A DNA stretch of 64,000 bases from Chitinophagales bacterium (lineage in GTDB: Bacteria > Bacteroidota > Bacteroidia > Chitinophagales > Chitinophagaceae): NCBI GenBank assembly GCA_020636505.1, contig JACJXR010000002.1, positions 310,001 to 374,000 of the forward strand, in the 5' to 3' direction. A model generated the notes under the pieces. It was not told the origin of the DNA and did no database searches. It saw nothing but the letters and a program-made list of their open reading frames with translations. How positions within the stretch are numbered: the stretch's first letter is position 1; each line of letters opens with the position of its first letter. This document shows positions 16,702 to 25,408 of the stretch, piece after piece. The position numbers and the translations under genes are program-made.

Positions 16702-17946
16702 TTATCTTTTGTTTGCAGACATCATCTTCTTAGCCTCGATGCTAAGTGTAGCGTGAGGTACTGCGCGCAAACGTGCTTTCTCAATCAACTTACCTGTAAC
16801 ACGGCAGATACCGTAGGTTTTGTTCTCGATACGAACCATCGCCTTTTCCAAGTGGTTAATGAACTGAATTTGACGGCTGGCCAATTGCGCCAATTGCTCA
16901 CGCTCCATTGCACCACTACCATCTTCCATGTTCATGTAACGGTTTTCCGTATCGTCGGTACCAGGTTCATCCTTACGAGTGATAAGACCTTGCAAGTAGT
17001 TCAACTCTTTACGAGCTGCTTCCAAACGGCCTGTTATCAACTCTTTGAATTCGTTCAATTCGGTATCGCTGTAACGATATACCGGACCTTGTTTTTCAAT
17101 TGGTTCATCAAGGATGGAACGTGTGAACTCAGGTTGATAATTGATCATTGTTTTGTCGTTCTTATCCTTCTTCTTACCCTGATTGCCCAAACGACGGTGA
17201 GCTATCACCACGTTTTTCTTGTTCTCGTCTCTTGCTGCTCTTCTTGATGAAGCTCTGCTACCTGTTGGTGCAGGAGCTGCTTTTGTTGCAGAAGCCTTGA
17301 CTGTTGTTGTCGTTGCTTTCTTAGCAGCCGCTGCTTTTGCAGGTGCCGCTTTTTTCGTTTCAACTTTCTTTGCTGCGGCTTTTTTTGCAGGCGCTTTTGC
17401 TGCTGCCGTCTTCTTAGCAACTGTTTTTGTTGCTGTCTTCTTTACTGCGGCTTTCTTGACCGTTGCCTTCTTCGCGGTAGCTGCTTTCTTCGTAGTCGTT
17501 TTTTTCAATTTCGTTGCCTTTGATGTTTTAGTAACCGATTTTTTAGTCGGCGCAACCTTCTTGGCTACCGGTTTCTTTTTCGCTGTCGTCTTTTTGGCGG
17601 CAGCTTTCTTCACAGTAGTCTTTTTAGAAGGTGCCACCTTTTTCACTGCTGCTTTCTTTTTGGGAGCAGCTGCTTTTTTAGCCGTTGCCTTTTTTGCTGC
17701 AGGCTTCTTGGCTGCAACTTTCTTGGCAGTGGCTTTTTTGTTAGCTATTTTCTTAGCCGCTACCTTTTTCTTCGGAGCGGCCGCTTTTTTTGCTGTCTTT
17801 TTTACAACGGCTTTCTTAGCAGGAGCTGCTTTCTTAGCCGTCTTTTTAGACGCCACAGATTTTGAGGCTTTAGTACTCTTTTTGGCAGGTGCAGCTTTTT
17901 TCTTCGTTGCAGCCTTTTTTGTCGCCGTTTTTTTCTTTGTGGCCAT
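16702..17946 (-). CDS. Histone H1-like Lys/Ala tail fused to a TraR/DksA-type domain
   Basis: A 414-residue two-part protein. Residues 1 to about 235 are almost only K, A, T, V and P in repeats such as A-A-K-K and T-A-K-K, like eukaryotic histone H1 tails, and should be disordered and DNA- or RNA-binding. After a basic linker (R-A-S-S-R-R-A-A-R), residues about 270-414 form a TraR/DksA coiled coil and C-terminal region. The zinc finger is degenerate: of four cysteines only Cys 381 remains (Y-G-I-C-R-V-T-G-K), the others being T, S and A. This Cys-poor form is common in Bacteroidota DksA-like proteins. The gene starts 5 bases after ileS and is probably co-transcribed. RNA polymerase binding or a nucleoid role is inferred. 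Confidence 0.8.
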   Translation of the reverse strand: MATKKKTATKKAATKKKAAPAKKSTKASKSVASKKTAKKAAPAKKAVVKKTAKKAAAPKKKVAAKKIANKKATAKKVAAKKPAAKKATAKKAAAPKKKAAVKKVAPSKKTTVKKAAAKKTTAKKKPVAKKVAPTKKSVTKTSKATKLKKTTTKKAATAKKATVKKAAVKKTATKTVAKKTAAAKAPAKKAAAKKVETKKAAPAKAAAAKKATTTTVKASATKAAPAPTGSRASSRRAARDENKKNVVIAHRRLGNQGKKKDKNDKTMINYQPEFTRSILDEPIEKQGPVYRYSDTELNEFKELITGRLEAARKELNYLQGLITRKDEPGTDDTENRYMNMEDGSGAMEREQLAQLASRQIQFINHLEKAMVRIENKTYGICRVTGKLIEKARLRAVPHATLSIEAKKMMSANKR

Positions 17947-17951
17947 AGCTT

Positions 17952-20900
17952 CTAATTTTTAGAGATTAACACTTTAAGAATCACATCATTGACCTCTATT
18001 TCAGTACCTGTCGGTACTTGAGGTAGAATTTCAATGCTATCCGCCAAAATTTCGGCGCAAATATAATCATTGAAATTTATAATAGCTGATTTTAATGTTT
18101 CAAACTCCTGCACCTGAACAGCTATACGATCTGTCAGTTCCAGTCCGCTATCCTTCCTTATCTTTTGGATGCGGTTCACAAGTTCTCTCGCATTACCCTC
18201 ATCTTGCAGCTCTGGAGTGACTGTTATGTCCAGTGCCACAGTGATGTTGTCTTTATTTGCAACAGACCAACCTGGGATATCCTCAGCTATGATCTCCACA
18301 TCGTCTATACCTACCTGTATGGTTTCGTTGTCGATGTTCAGACCGTATTCTTTGTCCTTTTCAAGTGTTGCTATCTCTAGCTGGTCAAGCTGTGCTATGG
18401 CCGCGGCCACAGCCTTCATTTTCGGCCCCATTTTGGCGCCCAAAGCCTTGAAATTAGGCTTCACTTTCTTCTTGATGAACCCTTCGGTATCAGTAAGGTA
18501 CTGTACCTCTTTTACGTTCACCTCGCTCTTGATAAGTGCTTCCACCAGTTGCAACTGCTCCTGCATATGTTTGTTCATTACAGGTATCAGTATCTTTTGT
18601 AACGGTTGGCGCACTTTAATATTTTCCTTCTTACGGAGACTTAACACCAATGATGAAACATTTTGTGCCAACTCCATACGTTCTTCAAGGTCTTTGTCTA
18701 TTACACTGTCGTCTATCTGAGGGAACTCAGCCAAATGCACAGACCCCGCTTCGTAACGGCGTGTAATACCATTCAAGTTCTTGTACAGCCAATCTGCAAA
18801 GAATGGTGCTACAGGTGCCATCAGGAACGACATTGTTTCCAGACATTCATATAAGGTTTGGTAGGCCGCTATCTTATCTTCATTGTACTCACCTTTCCAG
18901 AAACGACGACGGCAAAGTCGTACATACCAGTTGCTCAATTGTTCGTCAAGGAAGGTTTCCATAGCACGGGCCGCTTGCGTAGGTTCGTAATCGTCGAAGT
19001 AGCTCGTAACCCTATGCGTCAATGAGTGCAATTCAGAAATAATCCAACGGTCTATTTCAGGGCGTTCATGGATCGGGATATAACGCTCTTTGAAACTGAA
19101 ACCATCTACGTTGGCATACAGCGCAAAGAATTGATAAGTATTGTAAAGCGTACCGAAGAACTTACGCTGCACCTCTTTGATACCTGCAAGGTCGAAGCGG
19201 ATGCTCTCCCAAGGACTGGCATTACTGATGAGGTACCAACGTGTGGCATCGGCACTGTTTTTTTCTATTGTTTCAAACGGGTCTACGACGTTTCCAAGAC
19301 GCTTACTCATCTTGTTACCGTTCTTATCCAGTACAAGACCGTTACTGACAACGGTTTTGTAAGCAACATTGTCGAACAACATCACACCTATGGCGTGTAG
19401 TGTATAGAACCATCCACGTGTTTGGTCAACACCCTCCGCGATAAAGTCTGCAGGAAAGTTGTTGGCAAAGTCAACATCGTTCTCAAACGGGTAATGCCAT
19501 TGCGCATAAGGCATGGCACCACTGTCGAACCATACATCTATCAAGTCCGGTTCGCGGTGCATGGGTTGACCGTCTTTGGTGGCCAATATCAATTGGTCAA
19601 CAACCGGCTTGTGCAGGTCAAGTTCTTCAACACCGTTTTCATACACCTCGATCTGATTCAGGTTCAGCACCTTGTCCGCATGCCTCAATTCGTCCATCAA
19701 CTCTTTGATGCTACCGATACACTTGGTTTCGGTTCCATCGTCACTCACCCATATCGGCAAAGGCGTACCCCAGAAACGGCTACGGCTCAGGTTCCAATCC
19801 ACCATATTCTCCAGCCAGTTGCCGAAGCGGCCTGTACCGGTGGCGGCAGGTTTCCAATTGATGGTTTTATTCAGTTCTATCATCCTGTCCTTAACTGCAG
19901 TGGTCTTAATGAACCAAGCATCAAGCGGATAATAAACAACCGGTTTGTCAGTCCTCCAACAGTGCGGATAACTGTGTTCGTATTTTTCTACTTTGAAAGC
20001 ATTGCCAGATAGTTTCAACTTAACGGCAATGTCAACATCAACATCTTTGTATTCAGGGTCGTTTTTGTAATCCTTCACGTAACGTCTGCTAAACTCGCCC
20101 ATGTAATCGCTGAACTTACCTTCGCGATCTACCATGGTCAGGATACCGATGTTGTTTTGTTTACCTACTCTGAAGTCATCTGCACCAAAAGCGGGAGCTG
20201 TGTGTACGATACCTGTACCGTCTTCAGTGGTAACGAAGTCACCGATTATCACTCTCCACGGATCGCCACCGGCTATTTCTGCAGTATTACCATCGTATGG
20301 TAACAGTTGCTCGTAGCGGCAACCTTCTATATCGCTTCCTTTGAACTCTGTAAGTATTTGCCAAGGCAACACTTTAGTGTCCTTGGTAAAGCCGTCGAAG
20401 TCACCATTCTCACCTTCTTCTTTGAAATACTTTCCAAGAAGTGCTTTTGCCAAAACAACATTTGTAGGTTCGGCGGTATAAGGGTTGAATGTTTTAACGA
20501 GCACGTAGTCGATGTTCTTTCCAACCGTCAAACCACAGTTTGAAGGAAGTGTCCATGGAGTGGTCGTCCATGCAAGGAAGTATACTTCATCGCTACCCGC
20601 CGCATCGAACAAATTTGCAGATTGTTCATTCTTAACCGCCTTGAACATGGCCACAACCGTTGTGTCCTTAACGTCCTTATAAGTACCCGGTTGGTTCAGC
20701 TCGTGAGAGCTAAGACCGGTACCTGCAGCGGGGCTGTATGGTTGTATGCTGACACTCTTGTAGAGGTAGCCTTTATCGTATAGTTTTTTAAGCGCCCACC
20801 AAAGTGTTTCGATGTACTTGATGTCGAAAGTGATGTATGGGTCTTTCATATCCACCCAGTACCCCATCTTTTCGGTAATACTCTCCCACTCACTTTTATA

Positions 20901-21284
20901 GCGCATCACCGCCTCGCGGCAGCGTTTGTTGTATTCTTCTACAGTAATTTTTGTGCCGATATCCTCTTTGGTGATACCCAACTCTTTCTCCACACCCAAC
21001 TCAACAGGCAAGCCATGTGTATCCCAACCTGCTTTACGCTTCACTTGGAAGCCCTGCATGGTTTTGTAACGGCAAACAAGGTCTTTTAATGTACGACTGA
21101 TAACGTGGTGAATACCGGGCATACCATTGGCACTGGGCGGTCCTTCGTAGAAAACGAATTGGTCACTTCCTTCACGATTTTGTATGCTTTTCTGAAAAAC
21201 GTCGTGTGTTTTCCATTCTTGCTGCACCTCCTGCTCGATGGCAGGCATATCTAACTGTTTGTATTCCTTGTATTTAGCCGACAT
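17952..21284 (-). CDS. ileS: Isoleucyl-tRNA synthetase, IleRS2-like with G-I-H-H signature
   Basis: A 1110-residue class I synthetase that charges tRNA-Ile. The N-terminus F-V-F-Y-E-G-P-P-S-A-N-G-M-P is typical. The K-M-S-K-R motif is at 658-662, and W-D-T-H-G-L-P is present. The editing domain (CP1) follows, with T-T-P-W-T-L-P and the G-T-G-I-V-H-T-A-P motif. The HIGH signature is altered: residues 57-60 read G-I-H-H, as if the first and third residues of H-x-G-H were swapped. Length and overall style fit the eukaryote-like IleRS2 clade, which is often mupirocin-tolerant. A TAAATTTG promoter lies 31 bases before the ATG; the histone-like/DksA gene follows in the same operon. Confidence 0.95.
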   Translation of the reverse strand: MSAKYKEYKQLDMPAIEQEVQQEWKTHDVFQKSIQNREGSDQFVFYEGPPSANGMPGIHHVISRTLKDLVCRYKTMQGFQVKRKAGWDTHGLPVELGVEKELGITKEDIGTKITVEEYNKRCREAVMRYKSEWESITEKMGYWVDMKDPYITFDIKYIETLWWALKKLYDKGYLYKSVSIQPYSPAAGTGLSSHELNQPGTYKDVKDTTVVAMFKAVKNEQSANLFDAAGSDEVYFLAWTTTPWTLPSNCGLTVGKNIDYVLVKTFNPYTAEPTNVVLAKALLGKYFKEEGENGDFDGFTKDTKVLPWQILTEFKGSDIEGCRYEQLLPYDGNTAEIAGGDPWRVIIGDFVTTEDGTGIVHTAPAFGADDFRVGKQNNIGILTMVDREGKFSDYMGEFSRRYVKDYKNDPEYKDVDVDIAVKLKLSGNAFKVEKYEHSYPHCWRTDKPVVYYPLDAWFIKTTAVKDRMIELNKTINWKPAATGTGRFGNWLENMVDWNLSRSRFWGTPLPIWVSDDGTETKCIGSIKELMDELRHADKVLNLNQIEVYENGVEELDLHKPVVDQLILATKDGQPMHREPDLIDVWFDSGAMPYAQWHYPFENDVDFANNFPADFIAEGVDQTRGWFYTLHAIGVMLFDNVAYKTVVSNGLVLDKNGNKMSKRLGNVVDPFETIEKNSADATRWYLISNASPWESIRFDLAGIKEVQRKFFGTLYNTYQFFALYANVDGFSFKERYIPIHERPEIDRWIISELHSLTHRVTSYFDDYEPTQAARAMETFLDEQLSNWYVRLCRRRFWKGEYNEDKIAAYQTLYECLETMSFLMAPVAPFFADWLYKNLNGITRRYEAGSVHLAEFPQIDDSVIDKDLEERMELAQNVSSLVLSLRKKENIKVRQPLQKILIPVMNKHMQEQLQLVEALIKSEVNVKEVQYLTDTEGFIKKKVKPNFKALGAKMGPKMKAVAAAIAQLDQLEIATLEKDKEYGLNIDNETIQVGIDDVEIIAEDIPGWSVANKDNITVALDITVTPELQDEGNARELVNRIQKIRKDSGLELTDRIAVQVQEFETLKSAIINFNDYICAEILADSIEILPQVPTGTEIEVNDVILKVLISKN

Positions 21285-21314
21285 AGACTATTTCCGAACC
21301 TATAAAATAAGGCG

Positions 21315-21322
21315 CAAATTTA
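21315..21322 (-). promoter_or_regulatory. ileS promoter -7 box (TAAATTTG)
   Basis: A perfect TAnnTTTG match with TTTC exactly 20 bases upstream (21343-21346), giving a leader of about 27 bases. The rest of 21285-21474 is AT-rich with no gene. Confidence 0.6.
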
Positions 21323-21474
21323 CGTGATTTTCATGGAATTATGAAATGAAATATGTGAGAAAAACCTTAAAACATAGCAACTATAACTATATCATAACCA
21401 GATTATTATAAGCAAAATACGAAGTGTAAATAAATTGCATATCTAAGCGAAGTATCTGCAGTAAATGCATGAAC

Positions 21475-22143
21475 CTAATTTGCCAACAACAAAGCACCTG
21501 AAGCTATATAATCTTCGTACAGCTCGTACGATGGGAAGAATGATGACGGCTCAAACTCATCTTGGGTTTTGATGCCTTCAGTTCGTTTGATGCGTGATGC
21601 TTTTACATCTATAAATCCTGCTTGAACAAACAAATCAGTCCACTCTGTTTCCGAAAGCATTGTAATATCGAAACCTAATGCACCTTTCCAAACATGCGAC
21701 GCTTTGCTCTCTGTGTAATAGTCTATTGCTATGGCAATTTTGCCGTCTTGTTTCAAGACCCTACGAAATTCCTTCAGTGCAGCCAACGGGTCTTGCAAAT
21801 AATATATCGCCTCTATTGAGATGATGTGTGAAAAAGTATCATTGTCCCAAGCACTTAAATCTTGCATAGGGCCTACTTTCAAATCAGCTTCGGGCAAATT
21901 CTTTTGTGCTTCCGCGATCATCTTATCGCTCATATCGATACCCGCCAACTTTTTAGCACCTTGCATTTTCGCCAAGGATAAAGCTCGTCCGTTACCGCAA
22001 CCTGCATCGAATAAGTATTCGATATTATCGTCCTTCCATCTATCCAAAATATGGTTGACCAACACATCGTGCCCAAGAGCCATACGCTCTCCACGCTCTG
22101 TTCCCGCCCACGAGTCGAACAGTTCTTTTATTTTCTCCATCAT
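21475..22143 (-). CDS. Class I SAM-dependent methyltransferase
   Basis: A 222-residue methyltransferase with motif I L-F-D-A-G-C-G-N-G-R-A-L (about 44-55), the acidic loop A-G-I-D-M-S, and the V-L-K-Q-D-G-K motif III. It belongs to the UbiE/Methyltransf_11-type group. Two consecutive Met codons start the frame (22141-22143 and 22138-22140); either could be used. It is divergent from a second small methyltransferase at 22189, 45 bases away, so both share one promoter region. Substrate not predictable. Confidence 0.8.
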   Translation of the reverse strand: MMEKIKELFDSWAGTERGERMALGHDVLVNHILDRWKDDNIEYLFDAGCGNGRALSLAKMQGAKKLAGIDMSDKMIAEAQKNLPEADLKVGPMQDLSAWDNDTFSHIISIEAIYYLQDPLAALKEFRRVLKQDGKIAIAIDYYTESKASHVWKGALGFDITMLSETEWTDLFVQAGFIDVKASRIKRTEGIKTQDEFEPSSFFPSYELYEDYIASGALLLAN

Positions 22144-22188
22144 AACCTGTGCAAGTTACCAAACATCTTTTCAAGCTATCTTTATAGA

Positions 22189-22788
22189 ATGAAACAGTTT
22201 TGGAATGAACGCTATACGGAGCAAGACGACATATACGGCACTGAGCCCAATGTATTCTTCAAACAAGAGTTGGATAAACTGCAACCCGGTACATTATTGC
22301 TGCCCGGAGAAGGAGAAGCACGTAATGCGATATACGCAGCTAAAAAGGGTTGGCAGGTTACCGCATTCGATTCCAGCGAAGTAGCCGTACAAAAAGGGTT
22401 GGAGAATGCCGCGAAAGCAGGCGTTTCCATCAACTATATTAACACAACCACAGAAGGGTTTACAGCAGATCCTGTATCATTTGATGTTGTTGCCATGATA
22501 TACATTCACATGCAACCCGACATTCGCAATGTGTTTCATAAGAAAGTGATCGGTTGGTTGAAACCCGGAGGCACGTTGATATTGGAAGGATTCAATACCA
22601 ACCAACTTGATAAAACATCGGGCGGACCGAAAGACATCAACATGCTCTATACAATAGATATGCTTCAAAACGATTTCAACGTACTGAATATCGAAACGCT
22701 ACACACCACCATCGAGACTTTGGAAGAAGGAGCCTTCCACAGTGGAGAGGCCGAATTAATTCGACTTGTCGCAAGCAAAAAAGCATAA
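22189..22788 (+). CDS. TehB-like SAM-dependent methyltransferase
   Basis: A 199-residue protein starting MKQFWNERYTEQDDIYGTEP, the typical start of the TehB/thiopurine-like methyltransferase group (F-W-x-x-R-Y...Y-G-x-x-P-N). Motif I is modified: L-L-L-P-G-E-G-E-A-R-N-A, then V-T-A-F-D-S-S. W-L-K-P-G-G-T-L-I-L-E-G-F closes the core. Some relatives methylate tellurite or thiols. The open frame extends upstream to 22051 but overlaps the divergent gene, so the ATG at 22189 is chosen. It ends at a hairpin before RNase Y. Confidence 0.8.
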   Translation: MKQFWNERYTEQDDIYGTEPNVFFKQELDKLQPGTLLLPGEGEARNAIYAAKKGWQVTAFDSSEVAVQKGLENAAKAGVSINYINTTTEGFTADPVSFDVVAMIYIHMQPDIRNVFHKKVIGWLKPGGTLILEGFNTNQLDKTSGGPKDINMLYTIDMLQNDFNVLNIETLHTTIETLEEGAFHSGEAELIRLVASKKA

Positions 22789-22792
22789 AACA

Positions 22793-22823
22793 ATACGGGT
22801 GCCTGCTTCGCCGGCACCCGTAT
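22793..22823. terminator. Hairpin between TehB-like and rny genes
   Basis: An 11-bp perfect stem (22793-22803 with 22813-22823) with a 9-base loop lies between convergent genes. No good T tract follows on the plus strand, so termination may be weak or act mainly as a 3'-end stabiliser. Confidence 0.6.
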
Positions 22824-22843
22824 ACTTATAAACTCATTTATTA

Positions 22844-24421
22844 CTATCGTGCAATGTTCACCGCACGTAGCTCACGTATCACCGTCACTTTTACCTGACC
22901 CGGATACTGCATTTCTTTCTGAATTTTATCTGCAATTTCAAACGACAGTTTATCGCTTGCAGCATCGTCCACCTTATCAGCTTCAACTATCACGCGCAAC
23001 TCACGACCTGCTTGTATGGCATATGCCTTTTCAACACCGTCGTAAGCCATTGCCAATGCTTCAAGGTCTTTGATACGCTGCAAGTAGCTCTGCATGATCT
23101 CACGACGAGCACCCGGACGAGCACCGCTGATGGCATCACATGCTTGAACGATTGGAGAAATGATGTAGGTCATCTCCATCTCATCGTGGTGTGCACCGAT
23201 GGCGTTTATCACCGCTGCATGCTCACCGCATTTTTCAGCAATCTTGGCTCCAAGCAATGCGTGGCTCAATTCTGATTCCTCCTCAGGTACTTTACCTATA
23301 TCATGTAAGAGACCGGCACGTTTGGCCAACTTGGCCACCTTTTGTCCAAGACCAAGCTCGGCAGCCATAGTGGCACAAAGGTTAGCGGTTTCTTTGGAGT
23401 GCATCAACAAGTTCTGTCCATACGAAGAACGGAAACGCATACGGCCCACCATACGTACCAGGTCTTTGTGCAGACCATGTATACCCAATTCGATGATGGT
23501 ACGCTCTCCTATTTCCATTACTTGCTCGTCCAACTGGCGGCGAGTTTTCTCAACCACCTCTTCGATACGAGCAGGGTGAATACGTCCATCCTGTACCAAG
23601 CGGGTCAATGACAACCTGGCTACTTCTCTACGTAGTGGGTCGAAACAGCTCAGCACTATCGCTTCAGGAGTATCGTCGATGATTAGGTCAACACCCGTTG
23701 CCGCTTCTATGGCACGTATGTTACGCCCCTCACGGCCGATGATCTGGCCTTTTATCTCATCCGTTTCCAAGTTGAAAACAGTGATGGCGTTTTCGATGGT
23801 TTGCTCCGCAGCTGTACGCTGTATGGTTTGGATGACTATTTTCTTAGCCTCTTTTGTAGCGTTGGTCTTAGCCTCTTCCACTATTTCCTTCACGTGAGCC
23901 ATTGCCTGAGTGCGGGCTTCTTCTTTCACCGCTTCCATCAGTTCTGCTTTGGCTTCATCCGCAGACAGGCCGGATACTTTCTCCAACCTTTTGATGTGTT
24001 CTTCTTGGTGACGCTCAAGCTCTGTGCGCTTGATGTTCACCACTTCCAATTGTTTGTCGAGATTTTCCTTAAGAACGGTATACTCGTTTATTTGCTTTTG
24101 CAGACTGGCATTCTTGTCATTCAGGCTCTGCTGTTGTTGTTTTACCCTATTCTCATTTTCGGCGATCTTTTGTTTCCTCTTGTTTGCTTCTTGTTCAAAC
24201 TCGCTTTTCTTCTGTAGGAAATGTTCTTTCGCTTCTAATATTTTTTTCTCCTTAAGGGTTTCAGCATGCTCTTTTGCGTCTTCTACTATTTTTTTGGACT
24301 GATGTTCTGCTTCTTCTACTTGTTTTTGTGTGTTTTTAGCAAATATTTGTTTACCGAGAAATATACCTATAAGGATTGCCACCACCGATACGACGGCGAC
24401 AATGATCGTTGTAGACTCCAT
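22844..24421 (-). CDS. rny: Ribonuclease Y
   Basis: A 525-residue membrane-anchored endoribonuclease that starts mRNA decay. It has a single N-terminal membrane segment (about 5-24), a long charged coiled coil (about 30-200), and a KH RNA-binding domain around G-R-E-G-R-N-I-R-A-I-E. The HD hydrolase domain has L-L-H-D-I-G-K and A-I-G-A-H-H-D-E metal-binding motifs, and the C-terminus ends V-I-R-E-L-R-A-V-N-I-A-R. Length is normal. The pheT and zapA neighbours often seen in Bacteroidota are absent here. The 201 bases upstream are AT-rich with no clear -7 box. Confidence 0.95.
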   Translation of the reverse strand: MESTTIIVAVVSVVAILIGIFLGKQIFAKNTQKQVEEAEHQSKKIVEDAKEHAETLKEKKILEAKEHFLQKKSEFEQEANKRKQKIAENENRVKQQQQSLNDKNASLQKQINEYTVLKENLDKQLEVVNIKRTELERHQEEHIKRLEKVSGLSADEAKAELMEAVKEEARTQAMAHVKEIVEEAKTNATKEAKKIVIQTIQRTAAEQTIENAITVFNLETDEIKGQIIGREGRNIRAIEAATGVDLIIDDTPEAIVLSCFDPLRREVARLSLTRLVQDGRIHPARIEEVVEKTRRQLDEQVMEIGERTIIELGIHGLHKDLVRMVGRMRFRSSYGQNLLMHSKETANLCATMAAELGLGQKVAKLAKRAGLLHDIGKVPEEESELSHALLGAKIAEKCGEHAAVINAIGAHHDEMEMTYIISPIVQACDAISGARPGARREIMQSYLQRIKDLEALAMAYDGVEKAYAIQAGRELRVIVEADKVDDAASDKLSFEIADKIQKEMQYPGQVKVTVIRELRAVNIAR

Positions 24422-24622
24422 AGCGTTCTGTTACTTTAAACCGGTTATTTTTATCCATCTTCAAAAGCCTCTCCTATATATATAATTTTAACCTAATATT
24501 GGTCGGGCGTGTATTAGCGTGCTAAATTAAGAAAAGATTTCGGTAGTAGAAATGTAATTGCACTTCGCGAAATAGATTATTAGCTGTTATCTTGCAATGG
24601 TTTAACACAGTTTCAACAATCA

Positions 24623-25408
24623 ATGATACTTTCCTATGCTTACTGCAATGCATCGCTGATGCCGATGCGTGCCGAGCCGTCTCATAAAGCAGAAATGGTG
24701 AACCAGATTCTGTACGGTGAGAAGGTGGAAGTATTGGAAATCAACGAGGAAGAGTGGGCAAAAGTCCGTTGCGAGTTGGATGAGTACATCGGCTGGTGCA
24801 AAGTGAGCCAGATAACCATTGTCACAGCCAAAGAATATAAGAAGCAGGCGAAGCACATCGCCTTATCCAACAACAATCACTTCGTGTTCGAGAACAGCAC
24901 TCAATGGGTGCCTATGGGCTCAGAACTGTTTGCTGTAAGGGGTGGCAAAGTGAATATTCAAGGTAAAGAGGGTAAGTACAAGGGCAAAAGACTCAGTTAT
25001 GAGAAAATGAATCCTGTACCCGAACAAATAATAGAAGCTGCCAAAGAATACATCAACGCTCCGTACTTATGGGGAGGCCGCAGCATAGCCGGTATAGATT
25101 GCTCGGGATTGGTACAAATGGCTTTCAAGATGTGTGGAGAAGCAGTACCAAGAGATGCAAGCCAACAGGCCGAAATAGGTGAAGATGTGGACTTTCTACA
25201 GCACGCTCGTGCGGCAGACCTTGCTTTCTTCGATAATGCAGAAGGACGCATCACACATGTGGGTATTTTAATAGACGACAGTCATATACTACATGCTACG
25301 GATACCAGCGGCAGAGTTGTAATAGATAAAATAGACCAAGGCGGTATTATCAGCAAGATACTGAAGAGGCGCACCCACAAACTAAGGATGATAAAGAGGT
25401 ATCTCTAA
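24623..25408 (+). CDS. C40 (NlpC/P60) peptidase with N-terminal SH3 domains
   Basis: A 261-residue cysteine peptidase. Residues 1-125 form two SH3-like domains (M-R-A-E-P-S-H-K-A-E-M-V-N-Q at the start). The NlpC/P60 domain has the catalytic Cys 160 in D-C-S-G-L-V-Q, a histidine in I-T-H-V-G-I (212) and a third polar residue H-A-T-D (224). Related enzymes cut gamma-D-Glu-diamino-acid bonds in cell-wall peptides. No signal peptide is visible, which suggests a cytoplasmic role in muropeptide recycling. The stop overlaps the convergent repeat-protein gene by four bases. Confidence 0.85.
   Translation: MILSYAYCNASLMPMRAEPSHKAEMVNQILYGEKVEVLEINEEEWAKVRCELDEYIGWCKVSQITIVTAKEYKKQAKHIALSNNNHFVFENSTQWVPMGSELFAVRGGKVNIQGKEGKYKGKRLSYEKMNPVPEQIIEAAKEYINAPYLWGGRSIAGIDCSGLVQMAFKMCGEAVPRDASQQAEIGEDVDFLQHARAADLAFFDNAEGRITHVGILIDDSHILHATDTSGRVVIDKIDQGGIISKILKRRTHKLRMIKRYL

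Noticed and set aside
17219..17962. A 247-codon Ala/Phe/Val-rich open frame on the plus strand
   Set aside because: It is the antisense shadow of the Lys/Ala repeat tail; AAG/AAA and GCN codons read backward give Phe, Leu, Ala and Gly. No coherent domain or start context.
22051..22188. Upstream extension of the TehB-like gene
   Set aside because: It overlaps the divergent methyltransferase coding region and is not protein-like; family members begin at M-K-Q-F-W.
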